Shown here: piece after piece, positions 1-11,862 of the stretch | Layout: each line of letters opens with the position of its first letter | How positions within the stretch are numbered: position 1 is the first letter of the stretch | Assembly: GCA_038380435.1 (NCBI GenBank) | Contig: JAWZYU010000001.1 | Span: 18,642,001 to 18,706,000 of the forward strand | DNA: 64,000 bases | Source of the DNA: Ryuthela nishihirai | Lineage: Eukaryota; Arthropoda; Arachnida; Araneae; Heptathelidae | Direction: 5' to 3' | The notes under the pieces: generated by a model | Seen by the model: the letters and a program-made list of their open reading frames with translations, nothing else | Told to the model about the DNA's origin: nothing | Databases searched by the model: none | Program-made: the position numbers and the translations under genes

Positions 1-1090
1 CAATTTATAAGTCCTGTGACCACGTTTTACTGACAGACGGATTAACAATCTGAAAAGTACTGCGAAACAGACATTTAAAATACGTATTTAAAAAAGTTCC
101 ATATATGTTTATGGATGATTCACACTTGATGAGTCTACGCGTTTACCCATACGGCACGGAACATGACGTTGATGAGTCATCTCGTTGGTCAAAGGTCCTT
201 GCATTTGGGAAAAGGGGAGGTAGCGATGATTCACAGGGGGTCGCATTCCAACACGTCTTAGGATTGCTGCAAGCTTTATATCATTCAGCGTCGAGTGAAT
301 CTGATAAGGGTTGGCACTATATATACTTTTTTCTATTCCTTGTAAATGACACTTAGAAATCAATTTATAAGTACTTCTTTGGATTTACAAACTGAAAAGT
401 CCTGTGAAACAGACCGTAAATCTCATATTTATGTTTGCGGAGAGCACATGACACGAAGGGTGATGGTGGACACAGATATTTTATCATTTTAACAAAACTG
501 CATTTTGGAGTTCTAGAAAATTAATTTGCATTTAATTGTTCACTATTATTTCTACATACTCTATAATTCAGTCTCTTATTTTTTTTTTTCATTTTTTTTT
601 TTCAAATTTAAAAATCTTGTATTACATAATAATTTTTTTCAGTTGTAAGTTTGAAAATTATTTACGTTTTTTTTATTTTTTCCATTCTTAAAATACTTTT
701 ACTACATATTTGTTTCTTTCTGTTTTAAAATATTTTACGTTTTTCAAAGAATTTTGTAGTTCGTAATATTTTTTTCAATTTTATAAAATTTACGTGCGTT
801 TGAAAACTCTTACTTTCTTTTATATTTTCATTTTAAAATTTTTTAATACGTAACAATTTTGTAGTATATATTTACTTCCATTTTGCGTTTGAATATTTTG
901 AACCATGAAACTATTCTTCCGTACATATATTTTCAATTCTTAAGTTTCCCATGACACGAAGGATGATATTGGACCCTTAAAGATAGAGATCAAAGCGTTC
1001 TATGTTTGCGGAGAGGATGATTCACACTCTTTGATGAGTCAATGCGTTTAGCAACGACGCTAAGGGTGATATTGGACTTTATTCTTAAAA
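1..1090. repeat. local dispersed direct repeats
   Basis: Two related blocks start with CAATTTATAAGT and continue with CTGAAAAGT and a GAAACAGAC motif (1-90 and 361-412). A second motif pairs ATGTTTGCGGAGAG or ATGTTTATGG with GATGATTCACAC and a GATGAGTC core. It is seen at 105-160, 432-475 and 948-1080, the last two also sharing CATGACACGAAGG. No convincing reading frame spans them. They look like remnants of a locally duplicated noncoding unit; element class not recognised. Confidence 0.5.
535..950. other. T-rich low-complexity tract
   Basis: The + strand is strongly T-rich with many runs of 5-10 T and spaced TTTACG, TTTTC and TTAAAATTTT motifs. No gene or element end is visible. Confidence 0.6.
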
Positions 1091-1544
1091 ATGGTATACA
1101 AACCTAGAAGTTTTGCTTTCCTTCCTGAATAACTTAATAAAACGACTCTTAATATTATAAAAAAATTTCCTTCGATACGTTGGAATTATCACGGTCTTAA
1201 TTCACCCCACTGATTTTAATGATTAATTCTTAAACTAGCTAGTGTTTCGCAAATGTACAGACATTGTTTTTTCTTCACTGTCTGTCGTTCAGCTATATTT
1301 ATCACGCCTTATTGGACTACAGCCTTGGAGAAATAAATGTTTTATATCGGTAAGCATTATTTTACACTATGATTAAAATTGAATTTAAAAAAAATCCTAA
1401 TAAATAGTGTAAATACTTTATTCCACTAGTAACACTATAAGCCGAACACATTTTAGGCTCTTATTCAACACCATAAGAATTTTCTTTGGAGTAAGAAAAC
1501 GTTTACGTAATCGTATCATACACATCGAACCCGGGATACTTCTT
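1091..1544. other. no gene recognised
   Basis: AT-rich unique-looking sequence with stops in all frames. Nothing was recognised. Confidence 0.5.
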
Positions 1545-2335
1545 ACTTATTGACAGACTACCTCACTCATCAATTCACTTACTCTGTAAAACACTGACTT
1601 ACATTCTAAATCGCTTACTGACTGCCTTATTCACTCACTAAACCATTTACTGCCTTATTCACTCACTTTCTTATTTACTTACTTACGCACTTTCTTACTG
1701 ACTTCCACACTTGCACTTTTCTTACTCATTAACTTACCACCTTACATTCTTATCTATTTATTTGCTCCCAGACTGACTGACTCACATTCTTAATTACTTA
1801 CTCATCCACTAAACCACACATTTATTGAAATATTTACACACACACACACACAAACACACACTTACTGACTAATCTCACACTCTTACTGATACATATACTG
1901 ACTTAATCACTCATCCACTTATAGAATTATTTACTGACACATATACTGACTTACACAATATTTACTGAATTACCTACTCACACACTTACTTTCTTTCTTC
2001 CTTTCCTCACTCGCTCAGTAAAACACTTACTGACTTTGAAAACGGAATTATCACTCACTAATTACTTACTGACTCACTAACTCACATACCACTGCCGACT
2101 TACTTACACACTTTCTTACTTACTAAACACTTATTGAGTTATTTACTCACATTCTTACTACCTTACACACTTATCGACTTACTAATACACCTACTGACAT
2201 ACAGTACTTATTTATTTACCCACACACTTACTGACTTGCTTTCTTACTCGGTCAGTAAAACACATACTGACTTCGAAAACGGAATGATCACTCGCTAAAT
2301 TACTTACTGACTTACATAATCACTTACTTAGAGAA
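1545..2335. repeat. degenerate ACTT/ACTG simple-repeat tract
   Basis: Nearly 800 bp built from variants of TTACTGAC, ACTCACT and TTACTTAC: a heavily mutated tetranucleotide-derived array. Within it, a segment beginning near 2008 (GCTCAGTAAAACAC, then GAAAACGGAAT) recurs near 2246 with few changes. This implies a block duplication about 238 bp apart on top of the short-unit expansion. Confidence 0.75.
1836..1861. repeat. (CA)n microsatellite
   Basis: A run of CA dinucleotides interrupted once by CAAA, inside the larger degenerate tract. Confidence 0.85.
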
Positions 2336-4210
2336 GAGATAAAATAAAATAGCATACGAAATATAGTAGGCTATGTGACCAAATAAATGATATAACACTT
2401 GCGAAAAAAGAATATCAAGTACTTAGGGACTACAATGATATATTTTTGGAATTTTTGAATATCTGCTTCATGGCCTTTTGCATGGAGAGCAGAAATCGCT
2501 CCTATTGTGAAACCCAAATATTCTCAGCTTACTGATCTTCAACTCTCTGTCAAATCATGATTTGAATATTTTGCATCGAAACAAATTATTAAGAAAATCG
2601 CTAACTTTCAAAGGCTCTAATACAAACTCTTCTTAATCCACAGAAAATACTTTTAACACTATATATCAAAATTCTTTACGACGGTTTCTTCACTACGATA
2701 TAATTCTCTTATGGATCGTACTCTTTTCCTGATCAAACTCAAATAGTTCATAAAGAAAAAATTCTCACAGAGGGGAGAAAATACAATATACATTCAAACT
2801 TATATGCAGACACAAGGGAAATGTTAGCTATCATCGTACTCTCAGTTAAAAAAACTAATCCAGTAAATACTAGTGAAATGCAAGATCCTTTAAATCAATT
2901 CAAGAAAACTAACTTTATAATAATTCTTTTATGGAGTCGTATCGAACGAAGGGCTGAGAAATTTTTAGACAGTTGAAACACTTACAACAGTGAATCACCT
3001 CGCTTACCTGATGAGTTTCCTACAGGAACTTCGCAAACTCTTATCTGCCTAATCTCTCACCTAAAACAGCTTCAGTGTGATCATTTTTATAAAGCTGATG
3101 GCTACAATAACGACGTTTACTTGGTACATCGAAATATACGGGACACTTGGACAGAATATTTGAGTTGGTTAGCATTTTTAATGAAAAAGCATCAACGAAA
3201 AGGATTTAAAATCATAACACTCAGACGTATACAAATCATTTCCTAACGTTGAAATAAAATTCTTCTGCTATGAATCGCAGACTTTATCCGCTTGTAGATG
3301 ATAATTCTCGAAATACAGTACTCGCACATGAAGGTTTGTTTTAGACTCTGTATAAACGTTGTCTCTCCTCATTCACTTGAATGGATCACTTTGAAATTAC
3401 TTCAATATTTATTTCAAAAGCTTTGATCTATTCATCGGAACAGCATCTGTCTTACGAATATTTATTACTAATCGATCATTAAGTTTTTTCGTTAACGATA
3501 GAGAAGAAAACTACTCCTAACTTTTGCACGTCTTCTAATAAATGCCCTACTAAACCCAAAAGTCACTGCTGACCACTAAACCCAGCTAGAACTAACACAA
3601 CGTTTTCCCTGACGGACCAGTGTCCCTAACCATTCTGTCAAAGTTCATCGCTAAGCCTATGAGTTTGATTATATATACGTATCATTCGGATCTAAAAACT
3701 CAACAATTTTTGTAAAGTATGATTTACACTTAGAATGTGATTCTCGTTTGCATAGGAATATCTGAATTTGAACTTACTCTCAGTAATTATCCCTTTCACA
3801 CAAAACTCGATAGTGTTAAAGTAGAGTATATGCTGTCTTAGCATTCACTAGTTGCAGGAAAATAGTGTATTAGTCAAGCAGTTATTTGAAGAATTTAACC
3901 TGTGCGGTTTTCTCTGTATACCTCACTGGACTAAACTAACGTTAGGATAAGAATGGTTAGATAAAACAGGACAATCGACAGGCGTGCATCGGAAATGGAG
4001 TGTTTGTTCTTGAGGGAAGGAGCTCTCCGGGACAAAGTCCATGACCCAACCGCTTGCAACCACGCTTAGGTTATTGAAAACATATAATTAACATTTTTCA
4101 AAAACGGAATTATTACATTTGACTTCCTACGGAATACACTGATTTATTTCTAAATTTATTTCACGTGTAAAATTCTAGCTGAAGTTTCGTATAAACTCTA
4201 GCTGAGAAAC
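2336..4210. other. no gene recognised
   Basis: About 1.9 kb of AT-rich sequence without a reading frame over about 60 codons and without a recognised repeat or element terminus. An old noncoding or fully decayed region cannot be distinguished by eye. Confidence 0.5.
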
Positions 4211-4776
4211 ACCATACAGAGCAATTCTGATACGTAACGAAAAAACCTTTATTGAAAAAAATTATCATAGGAAATCATGAACCTCATATTTGTTAGTTTT
4301 ATACATATATACGTGTATAGATACATGACAGTCAGGATAATTATTTCGTTTAAATTAAGCTTTGTGGAAAAGCAAAACCCTTGGAGATGAAGGGAAAGTA
4401 CGAAAACGAACTTCTGTGTGCGAATGAAATCGGTAAAAAACAACGTACGAAACGTAGTGTGTAACTTTTATGCTTAGAAATTACTGACTAATTGTTTTTT
4501 TAACTTTAAATCTCTCTGCCTGCTTTAGGTCGGAAATATCAAAGAGTCCTGAAAACTAAAATCGGGACGATTTTTAGGACTGTTATACACAAAAATGCTT
4601 TTTAAATGGAACTGTATGTTAGGGAAAAATTTTAAACCTTATCAAAGTAATTTTTTTTTCCAATTGCACAAAACGTTTATGTGTAAGAAAATAAATAATA
4701 TGAAAATGGAAAGTATGATAAACTGAGATAAAAGTTTTTAGAAGTTAAAACTACGCGAAATTAAAAGCTTCAACAG
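4211..4776 (+). repeat. left arm of 560-bp inverted repeat
   Basis: This arm is the reverse complement of 6498-7057 with scattered substitutions and small indels. The match starts at CCATACAGAGCA and ends at AAAAGCTTCAACAG. Read inward it contains a short open stretch, LCGKAKPLEMKGKYENELLC, conserved in both arms. Length, inward symmetry and coding content resemble terminal inverted repeats of a DNA element, but no clear target-site duplication is visible outside CCATAC. An inverted duplication of a gene's 5' region is the alternative. Confidence 0.8.
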
Positions 4777-5463
4777 AAAAACTTTTAGTTGGAAAATAAA
4801 AAAAAATTTAAACCAAAATATTAATAGAGTTAAAGACGTAGTTAAGAGTTTCCAAACCTTAGTTAAGTGTAATACTAACAATGATGCAGAGTGGAAAAGT
4901 TAAAAATAAAACTGAAAATTTTCTAAAGTATTTTATTAATTGAAAACCAAATTTCTAAAACTGAAATTGAATCTTTGAAATAAAAAATGAAAAATGAAAC
5001 ACTTTTTTTTTAAAGTTATTATTTGAAAACAAAACATGTGAGAAAATCAAAAAGTGAAACAAAATGAATAACGTTTTTAAAAATTTGAAAAATATTACAA
5101 ATACTTAATGCTAAAAAGTTTTAATGAAAAAAAAACTCAATTTTTTCGGAAAGTATTATTTAAAAAAAATTTATTTTTTGAAATCTCACAAATAAAGTTT
5201 TCCTATGAGGGAATATGAAAGACCGTATTGTTCATTATTTCCCAATACTCGAGAAAAGTAAACACATCGTTTCGTTATTGTAGGGTGAATCTGTATAAGC
5301 AGGAATGTCATAAGTTATTTTCTGGCAATATGTGTTGATATAGAAGAATCGCTTCGTGTAGATAGAGAAGTAAGAGTTGCGAAGAGAAACAAGAAATTGT
5401 ACGATTGGTAATCCTTTCTACACAAATGAAGTGGTTCTAAAAAGAACCTTTTTTTTTCTTGTG
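4777..5463. other. A-rich spacer inside the inverted repeat
   Basis: The + strand is A-rich (T-rich on the other strand) up to about 5200, then ordinary AT-rich sequence. It has no frame and no recognised repeat. The strand asymmetry is marked. Confidence 0.5.
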
Positions 5464-5751
5464 TTATGCCACCACTTCAACAATGTTCGCTATTTCGATG
5501 GAGCTCATAGCGTCCTCCACCACGCCCCGATAGTCCATGCTTTCTACATGTTTTACTGCCATTTCTTCTGCAAAACAGACTCTGCATAGATATTCATGTG
5601 CCACTTCATCCAGTTCAATGGTCTCTCCATCACACACGATGTTTAAGGCTTGTAAATATTTTTCTTTTAATATTTGCATTAAAATTTGTAGACACTCTTC
5701 GTACGATATGGGCTTTTGATACGTACACTCTGGAGCATAGATCGAACAACT
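5464..5751 (-). CDS. unrecognised protein-like frame, candidate terminal exon
   Basis: Open on the minus strand from 5751 to a TAA at 5464, about 95 residues, with an internal methionine at 5679. The product is acidic, with Glu/Asp-rich helical-looking text (DGETIELDEVAHEY, EMAVKHVESMDYRG, EDAMSSIEIANIVEVVA) and two Cys in an LCRVC motif. No family is recognised. A plausible splice acceptor (TATGCTCCAG) lies near its upstream end. It sits between the 560-bp inverted arms on the same strand as the frame at 6109-6525 and could be a later exon of the same gene. Composition is protein-like rather than random AT-rich translation, but without homology this stays a candidate. No poly(A) signal was found close downstream. 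Confidence 0.4.
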   Translation of the reverse strand, partial: SCSIYAPECTYQKPISYEECLQILMQILKEKYLQALNIVCDGETIELDEVAHEYLCRVCFAEEMAVKHVESMDYRGVVEDAMSSIEIANIVEVVA

Positions 5752-6108
5752 TCACCGAAGGATAGCGTAGTTTTCTCCATGGGGACCAACGGCAAACTGA
5801 TCCGTCAGCTACAACCAAGGAGGGCCACGTCACCAACTGTCTCCCCATTGGTTAAAATATCAACAACCGTTATCTGACTTGAAATCTAACGGTTCCACTT
5901 GTTGCTGTGTCACAAACTCCTGTCAGAACTTGAATAGATTGCATCATGACCAAACATCTCGAAATTAAATCTTTTCAAGATTTGAATTCGATTTAAGCTC
6001 AATAAATGTTTCAGGAGAATACACCAGTTCATCATAGAGGTCGTTTAGCAAAGTTCTAAAGTTTACTGTTGCCAGAAAAGATGATTTACGAATTGCAATT
6101 AATTCAGG

Positions 6109-6525
6109 TCATACTTGTTTCCTAAACGTTTCAGCAACATCATTGACACTCAATTTTTTAACGGCATCTGCGAAATCACTATCCATTGGCTTATCTGCGA
6201 TTTTGACACATGAATGGCATAGATCTTCACACTCAACACACTCTTCACACTGTTGCTGTAAAATGCAAAACATTTTCTTTTTTATTGCTGATCTCAGCGT
6301 TTCTTTCAACTCATCGATTACCTCTTTTCCTTGTTTCTTAATATCATACGCAATACAATTTGCCAAAGGGTTTGCAGCTAATTCGGCATCCCACAGTGCA
6401 TTGGAAAATCGGCCTGATTCGAATTTCAAAGATAGCAAACTGTACGTAACCGACTTGCTCATGTCAGTCAACGTTTCCCATTGCTGTGTGGAGAAATCTG
6501 TTGAAGCTTTTAATTTCGCGTAGTT
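6109..6525 (-). CDS. unrecognised Cys-containing protein-like frame, candidate exon
   Basis: Open on the minus strand from 6525 to a TGA at 6109 (about 138 residues if read through; the first ATG codon lies a few codons in). The text looks like real protein: SLLSLKFESGRFSNALWDAE, KKQGKEVIDELKETLRSAIK, then a Cys cluster (CILQQQCEECVECEDLCHSC) that could bind metal, then a helical end. Its upstream codons overlap the right inverted arm, so the other arm duplicates the start of this frame. Near its end is a GTATGA donor-like site (minus strand, about 6113), consistent with splicing toward the frame at 5464-5751. I do not recognise the family. It could be the cargo or accessory gene of an element with long terminal inverted repeats, or a host gene fragment. 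Confidence 0.42.
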   Translation of the reverse strand, partial: NYAKLKASTDFSTQQWETLTDMSKSVTYSLLSLKFESGRFSNALWDAELAANPLANCIAYDIKKQGKEVIDELKETLRSAIKKKMFCILQQQCEECVECEDLCHSCVKIADKPMDSDFADAVKKLSVNDVAETFRKQV

Positions 6526-7057
6526 TTAACTTCTAAAAACTTTTATCTCAGTTTATCATACTTTCAATTTTCAGATTATTTATTTTCTTATACATAAACG
6601 TTTTGTGCAATTGGAAAAAAAAATATTTTGATAAGGTTTAAAATTTTTCCCGAACATGCAGTTCCATTTAAAAAGCATTTTTGTGTATAACAGTCATAAA
6701 AATCGTCCCGATTTTAGTTTTCAGGATTGTTTGATATTTCCGACCAAGCAGGAAGAGAGATTTAAAGTTAAAAAAAACAATTAGTCAGTAATTTCTAAGC
6801 ATAAAGTTTACACACTACGTTTCGTACGTTGTTTTTTTACCGATTTCATTCGCACACAGAAGTTCGTTTTCGTACTTTCTCTTCATCTCCAAGGGTTTTG
6901 CTTTTCCACAAAGCTTAATTTAAACGAAATAATTATCCTGACTGTCATGTATCTATACATGTATTTTTATACTAACAAATATGAGGTTCATGATTTCTTA
7001 TAATAATATTTTTCAATAAAGGTTTTTTCGTTACGCATCAGAACTGCTCTGTATGGT
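6498..7057 (-). repeat. right arm of 560-bp inverted repeat
   Basis: Mirror of 4211-4776, with the outer end at TGGTAT near 7057. The loop between arms is about 1.7 kb. Divergence between arms is visible but low, so the inverted structure is not ancient. Confidence 0.8.
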
Positions 7058-8258
7058 ATCACACCAATATCGGGAAATTTGGGAGGATGATCCAGGATTT
7101 CTACTCTCTCCCCATTTAACATTTTAATTGCTTAAGTTACAACATTAATTAGAGTTTGTAGTTTTTAAATAAAAATTGAAACTCTTTGTTAATACTTAGA
7201 TGTATTTTATATTTTAATTTGTAGAGCGTGTTTATTTTTCAAAATGTAATTTTGTCAACTTTTTATCCACCAGACTTTAATGGTTCACAAAGTATTTAAC
7301 AACCATTATTGCATAGAATTATTCTGTTGACATATTTTCAGACGAAAATTTGTTACAACAAATTACAACAAGTTACAACAAAATACAAATAAAAATTGTT
7401 TGAAATATTATTTAAAATTTTTTTCTTTAATGATTTACCTTTTATGTGATAGATAAAATAAAATTCATAAGTGAATAATATCTTACCCAAATAAAAAAGC
7501 TTACGCAGGTTTGTTAGTCTTGTGATTTACTAAATCAAATGCCTTTTTCAATGCAAAAATATACAATCAGTTTCTTGCATGCATTTAATGTATTTATGTA
7601 TCGCATTAGTCATATGACTATTCTTTTCATTTATAAAAAACTTTCTAAAATATCGTAATGTCGTAAGTTTAAATTTAAAATACTGATGTATTGCTCTTTT
7701 CCATCTGTTTGCTCCTCTGTTTGAATATATCGGAATTTCCCTCCCTATTATCTGAATTATTCTAAGAAATCTAATGTAATAGGTGCATAATTCATTCCCG
7801 GAGAATCATCAAAGTCCATCTTACTTTCGGACAACGTCCGTTAGCTATGCATGCTGACGTAAGATTTTGCATTTTCCACTTGGGACACACCCAACAGAGG
7901 TGCGCACAGCTTAAGTCAAAAGATGGCTTTTTCTAAATAGATTCGGATGGTCCTGTAATTTTACTAAATATTTGACCTCCCTGTTTCAAATTTCGCATAT
8001 TGGTTTCACATGTGCTACTCTGTATTGCCTTAAAAAAAGATCTATAACAAGACGTGATTTCGAATCTTACTCATCTCTCCCCCCCCCATTTTTACAGCTT
8101 GCCATTTCGGCTTTGTTTTACTGATTTTGGAGCCTCCCACCCACACCTAACATTCCAAACACTCGACCACCTTGTCCCAGATAATTAGATTTTCTCCTTC
8201 CCTTTCGATATTGTGTTAATGATTGAAATCTCCAGCTATGAGAAAACAAGATTTAGAG
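7058..8258. other. no gene recognised
   Basis: AT-rich sequence with a short direct repeat of ACAACAAGTT type at 7351-7389. No gene or mobile-element terminus was identified. Confidence 0.5.
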
Positions 8259-8584
8259 GTTGGGTTGGGTTGTTTTACCTCTGAGCGGCACTTTTTTGCA
8301 CACAATGGGTTAAATGACCAGGTCACATGGACCCCGAAGGCTCAGAGAAGGTTTGGGGAGGGGACCCACTGGAATAGCTGTTGGGAGACAGATGGTAGCC
8401 TCCCGTCAAGGCCATCCAGCGTGTTCTTTAACGTGCACAGGGTATGGCTCTCCCGCAGACGGGACCACGGCTTAACGTCCCATCCGACGGACGGCGGTCT
8501 TTCCAAGCCCATCGGTGTCCCCTACTGACCGTGGGCAGGGCGGGGAATTTTGCGGAGATAAATCTCAACGCTGACCCAGCTGGA
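8259..8584 (-). mobile_element. SINE-A copy, head missing
   Basis: Minus-strand copy that includes the 3' tail, body and leader but stops at the CCCAGCTGG just before the tRNA-like head. This is a 5' truncation of the kind made by incomplete reverse transcription. Confidence 0.9.
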
Positions 8585-8868
8585 TTGTGGTCAATCCTAC
8601 AAAACGGATTTGTAGGATATAATGCAATGTTACCATTTCTGGTGTAGAAACATGTAATTTGTTTTTTAATTTTTTTAATAAAAATTTCGTAACATCTTCA
8701 AAATGAAGATCTTTCAGCCTGCCCAATTCATCGTAAAAAATTATGGATAATTATTGTTCTTCTTCTAGTAATTTATCCACATTTTGTGAATTTAATAAAT
8801 GTATTTTATCCTTTTCCACAGTTATGAATGAGTTTAGAGATAATTGAATCATTGTCATTTGAGTCCGA
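8585..8868. other. no gene recognised
   Basis: AT-rich; nothing recognised. Confidence 0.4.
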
Positions 8869-9159
8869 TTATATGTCCGAGGAGCCAGACATTAAATTAT
8901 TTTTTGAATTATTTAGAGATTTGTCAGTGAACATTTTTCTCTGACATTTGTCGAAAATTGCATTATCTTCTGTTAAGTCTTGAGTATTATTACAAGAGTT
9001 TGATTTAGTTAGGCTTGACTTTTTTCCTCCTTTTTTGTAGTTCATTTCCTTCAATATTTTTAGTTTATTTTCCAGATGTTTAATCTCTGTTAGTTGATCA
9101 GATTTTTGTTCAGTTAGATTGGGTTTCTTCTTTTTTGTTTTCTGCTTACCCGTAGTTTC
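8869..9159 (-). CDS. lysine-rich hypothetical frame
   Basis: Open on the minus strand from 9159 to a stop at 8869, about 96 residues. It begins with a Lys-rich segment, then a heptad-like stretch (SDQLTEIKHLENKLKILKEM) that could form a short coiled coil, then a Ser/Asn/Lys-rich tail. No family is recognised. AT-rich sequence can produce Lys/Asn-rich frames by chance, so this may be a remnant of a nucleic-acid-binding element protein or no gene at all. Confidence 0.22.
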   Translation of the reverse strand, partial: ETTGKQKTKKKKPNLTEQKSDQLTEIKHLENKLKILKEMNYKKGGKKSSLTKSNSCNNTQDLTEDNAIFDKCQRKMFTDKSLNNSKNNLMSGSSDI

Positions 9160-9310
9160 CTATGTTAGTAGTGTCCTATGTTAAAGTTCCTTTGGAACGT
9201 GAAAATCACCAAACTTAATAATTCAATCACACTCAAACTTTTTGTGTCCGCTTCACTTGACCTCTCAGACCAAACTCATTGTGTTTAAGCTTTCACTCTA
9301 TATACATATA

Positions 9311-10515
9311 CACTGAGATGCCAAAAGTCAAGGGAATAGAGTTAAAGTAGAACTAGCGCGCTGTACTCGTAACCGATGAATTGGACATCAACCGCAGAAT
9401 GGCGCTGCAGTAGCCTACAAACCCAACATTCATTTCGGAGTAGTTGTTAATTCATTATGACTGCACTTCATGAGTCACTTTGAACGTGGCTGGATCGTCA
9501 GTGCCAGAAGGATGAGTCATGCAATATCGTAGATCGTGGAGGAATTCGGTTTTCCCAAGTCTACGGTGTCGAGAGTTGATCGTCAGTATTCTGTTGACGG
9601 CATTTCTACACACGTTAACCAGCGAACTGGATGGCCACGTGCAATTGACGAACGGAACTCTCTTCTGTTCTCACGAATGGTAACGATCAACAGACGGGCT
9701 ACAATGCATGAAATCACTGCTAATTTGAATGCGGGCCAAACACAAAACTTTTCAGAAAAGACTGTCCGTCGCCATCTGCACTCCATCGGATTTGGTAGTC
9801 GAAGACCCACTTGTGTCTCATTGCTTACATGTCGTCACAGAGCTCAATGACTGAAATGAGCTGGAAGATATCGAAATTGGACAGTAGAACAGTGGCGTCG
9901 GATAGCATGGTCCGATGAATCAAAGTTCCAGTTGTTTCGCGCTGATGGGCGATTTAGAGTGTGGCGTAGGCCCCTTGAAGCCATGGACCCTTCCTGTCTG
10001 CAAGGTACTGTTCAGACTGGAGGGGCTCTGTGATGTCGTGGGGGGGCATGTTCACGTGGTCTACATTGGGCTCTCTCGTCCGTTTGGAGCAATCGCTGAT
10101 GGTACGAAATACGTGGACATTCTCGCAGATCACGTGCACCCCTTTATGACTCTCGAGCACCATTAATGGTGAAGGTGAATTAATGGTGAAGGGGTATTAA
10201 AACAAGATAATGCAACGTGCCACCAGTCTTTGGTTGCTAGGAGGTGAATCGAGTAACACTCCACGGACTTTACCACCGTGAAGTGGTCCCCACGGTCCCC
10301 CGATATGAACCCCTCGGAGCATCTGTGGGACACAACGGAAACAAGTTTATGATCCATGAATCCAGCACCATCCAATGCAACACAATTATGGTCTGCACTG
10401 CAGGATGTGTGGGCTGCCATTCGTGCGGAACGGTACCGGCAACTCATTGACTGCAGAGGGCTCGAGGAGGACCAACCCGTTATTAGGCACGTATCACATT
10501 TTTGGCCTCTCAGTG
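9311..10515 (+). mobile_element. complete but inactive Tc1-type transposon
   Basis: The 5' end CACTGAGATGCCAAAAGTCA and the 3' end, read as its reverse complement (CACTGAGAGGCCAAAAATGT), are terminal inverted repeats. Both ends are flanked by TA (9309-9310 and 10516-10517), the Tc1/mariner target duplication. About 1.2 kb lies between them, the usual size for a Tc1 element with one transposase gene. No later insertion interrupts it. Confidence 0.88.
9474..10478 (+). pseudogene. Tc1-type DDE transposase, multiply disabled
   Basis: Conceptual fragments in shifting + frames follow the Tc1 order. The N-terminal helix-turn-helix region contains VEEFGFPKSTVSRVDRQYSV, followed by a second DNA-binding part (RRATMHEITANLNAG, KTVRRHLHSIGFGSRRPT). 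The catalytic core shows the first Asp in WSDESKFQLF, a middle Asp in a QDNATCH motif near 10206, and the PSEH region near 10310 carrying the expected Glu. Stops and frameshifts occur near 9530, 9847, 10000-10050 and 10190, so no functional enzyme is encoded. The frame sits correctly between the terminal repeats of the enclosing element. Confidence 0.85.
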
Positions 10516-10517
10516 TA

Positions 10518-11526
10518 TATCACTAGTTTTAATATTCTGGGATGTTTCCGAGAAGGTTCATCCGAACTCGATAGTTTCATCCTGATTCCAATCCTGTACT
10601 GTGATTAAACGGAAATTATTTTACTTGTATTAATTTTGCCCATAATTCGACTGGTAATTTTATGTTTAGAAATGTTTTCAGTTCAATATGTCTCCAATAC
10701 TGGTAGGTAGAGAGGAATTTTTAACGCCATGCAAATCAAGTTTGAAATGCATTAAATAGAGAGAAAGAGGAAATTTGTTTGTTCAATCAATTGTCACTTT
10801 CCAGGTTCAGCTCTTTTTACTTTTTCAGCTACTTCATACCAAAAATGTTTTTTTTTTTACTTAAAAAAAGGACGGAGATAACTTGTAAGCTTTTTCACAC
10901 ATAACATGATATAAACACTTACACAGAACATGACAGCTAGAATAGTAATCAGGTACGCTAACCACTATCCCAGGTAGGCTAATTTGATTTTGGATTTGCT
11001 TTTTCAGACTTATGTACTAGATGACGAAAGTCTAACCGCCAACAGAAAGAATATACACATTACTACGGATATAATGGCTAAATTAATCATAAAAATGTTA
11101 TCATTCGCATAAAATCTTTGTCTCAGAAAAGGCTAATCGACGATGTATGATTACAGGAATCATCTGGTCCACGCTCCTGCTCTGTCATCTGACAGCAGTT
11201 TCCATTGACAGGCTTCTGAACTGTTGCTGATTATGAAAAGCTTACGCATACGAACGATTTTCTGATTTTAGAAAAACCGGATGCAAAAAATGTTCTTTCT
11301 TTTAAAACTTCGCTAAGGACAACAAAATTCATTAACCTTAAGATGATTTTTGATTTTACAACACAATCAACAAAGATAAATGCATGATTCTCCAGGAGCC
11401 TGATATTCCTTCCGTATTTTCCTTCGCTATTTGAAAGCACGAAATTATATTATTTGAACCCTCCCGGCTGATTTTAAAGTATGTTCCACTTATTCATTCC
11501 ATTGGACTGATGTAAAATCCATGTTA
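10518..11526. other. no gene recognised
   Basis: AT-rich sequence with only short frames (longest about 69 codons, low-complexity). Nothing was recognised. Confidence 0.5.
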
Positions 11527-11586
11527 TGGACTCTCGAGCACTGCAGGTGTTTGTTGTTTGCAGATGAGTCCAGATTTGCTCTATAG
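11527..11586 (+). pseudogene. Tc1-like transposase scrap
   Basis: The + frame reads WTLEHCRCLLFADESRFAL and then a stop. This matches the segment around the first catalytic Asp of Tc1-like transposases (W-x-x-E-x-W ... F-x-DESRF). A second, more decayed relative lies at 20853-20914. Only about 20 codons are supported. Confidence 0.5.
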
Positions 11587-11862
11587 AATTTATATACATA
11601 TTTTAAAGCCAAAAATTACTTACACGTAATTCAAACTAATTTTACTCATAACTATCGATTTCGCTCATATAAATGGTGGCGTATATCAAGCATGATTTTC
11701 TCGTATGAAAAAATGGAAATTTTAGGGTTAGGGAGGAGGCACTTCCTCGAAATTCATATATCTGTTTCCTCCACTGTCTTTAGTATAGAGTATTTATTTG
11801 TTACAATAGCAAAAACATTAAAGTATTTTACAGTAATATTAAAAACGAACTAATAGAGCGTA
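11587..11862. other. no gene recognised
   Basis: AT-rich; nothing recognised. Confidence 0.4.

Noticed and set aside
105..1080. Hammerhead-type ribozyme suggested by TTGATGAGTC motifs
   Set aside because: The required GAAA core and stem pairing are not found next to the motifs.
8223..8528. Plus-strand frame of 101 codons, one of many similar frames through SINE-A copies
   Set aside because: The same translated text recurs in nearly every SINE-A copy because the SINE body happens to lack stops in two frames. It is repeat DNA, not a gene family.
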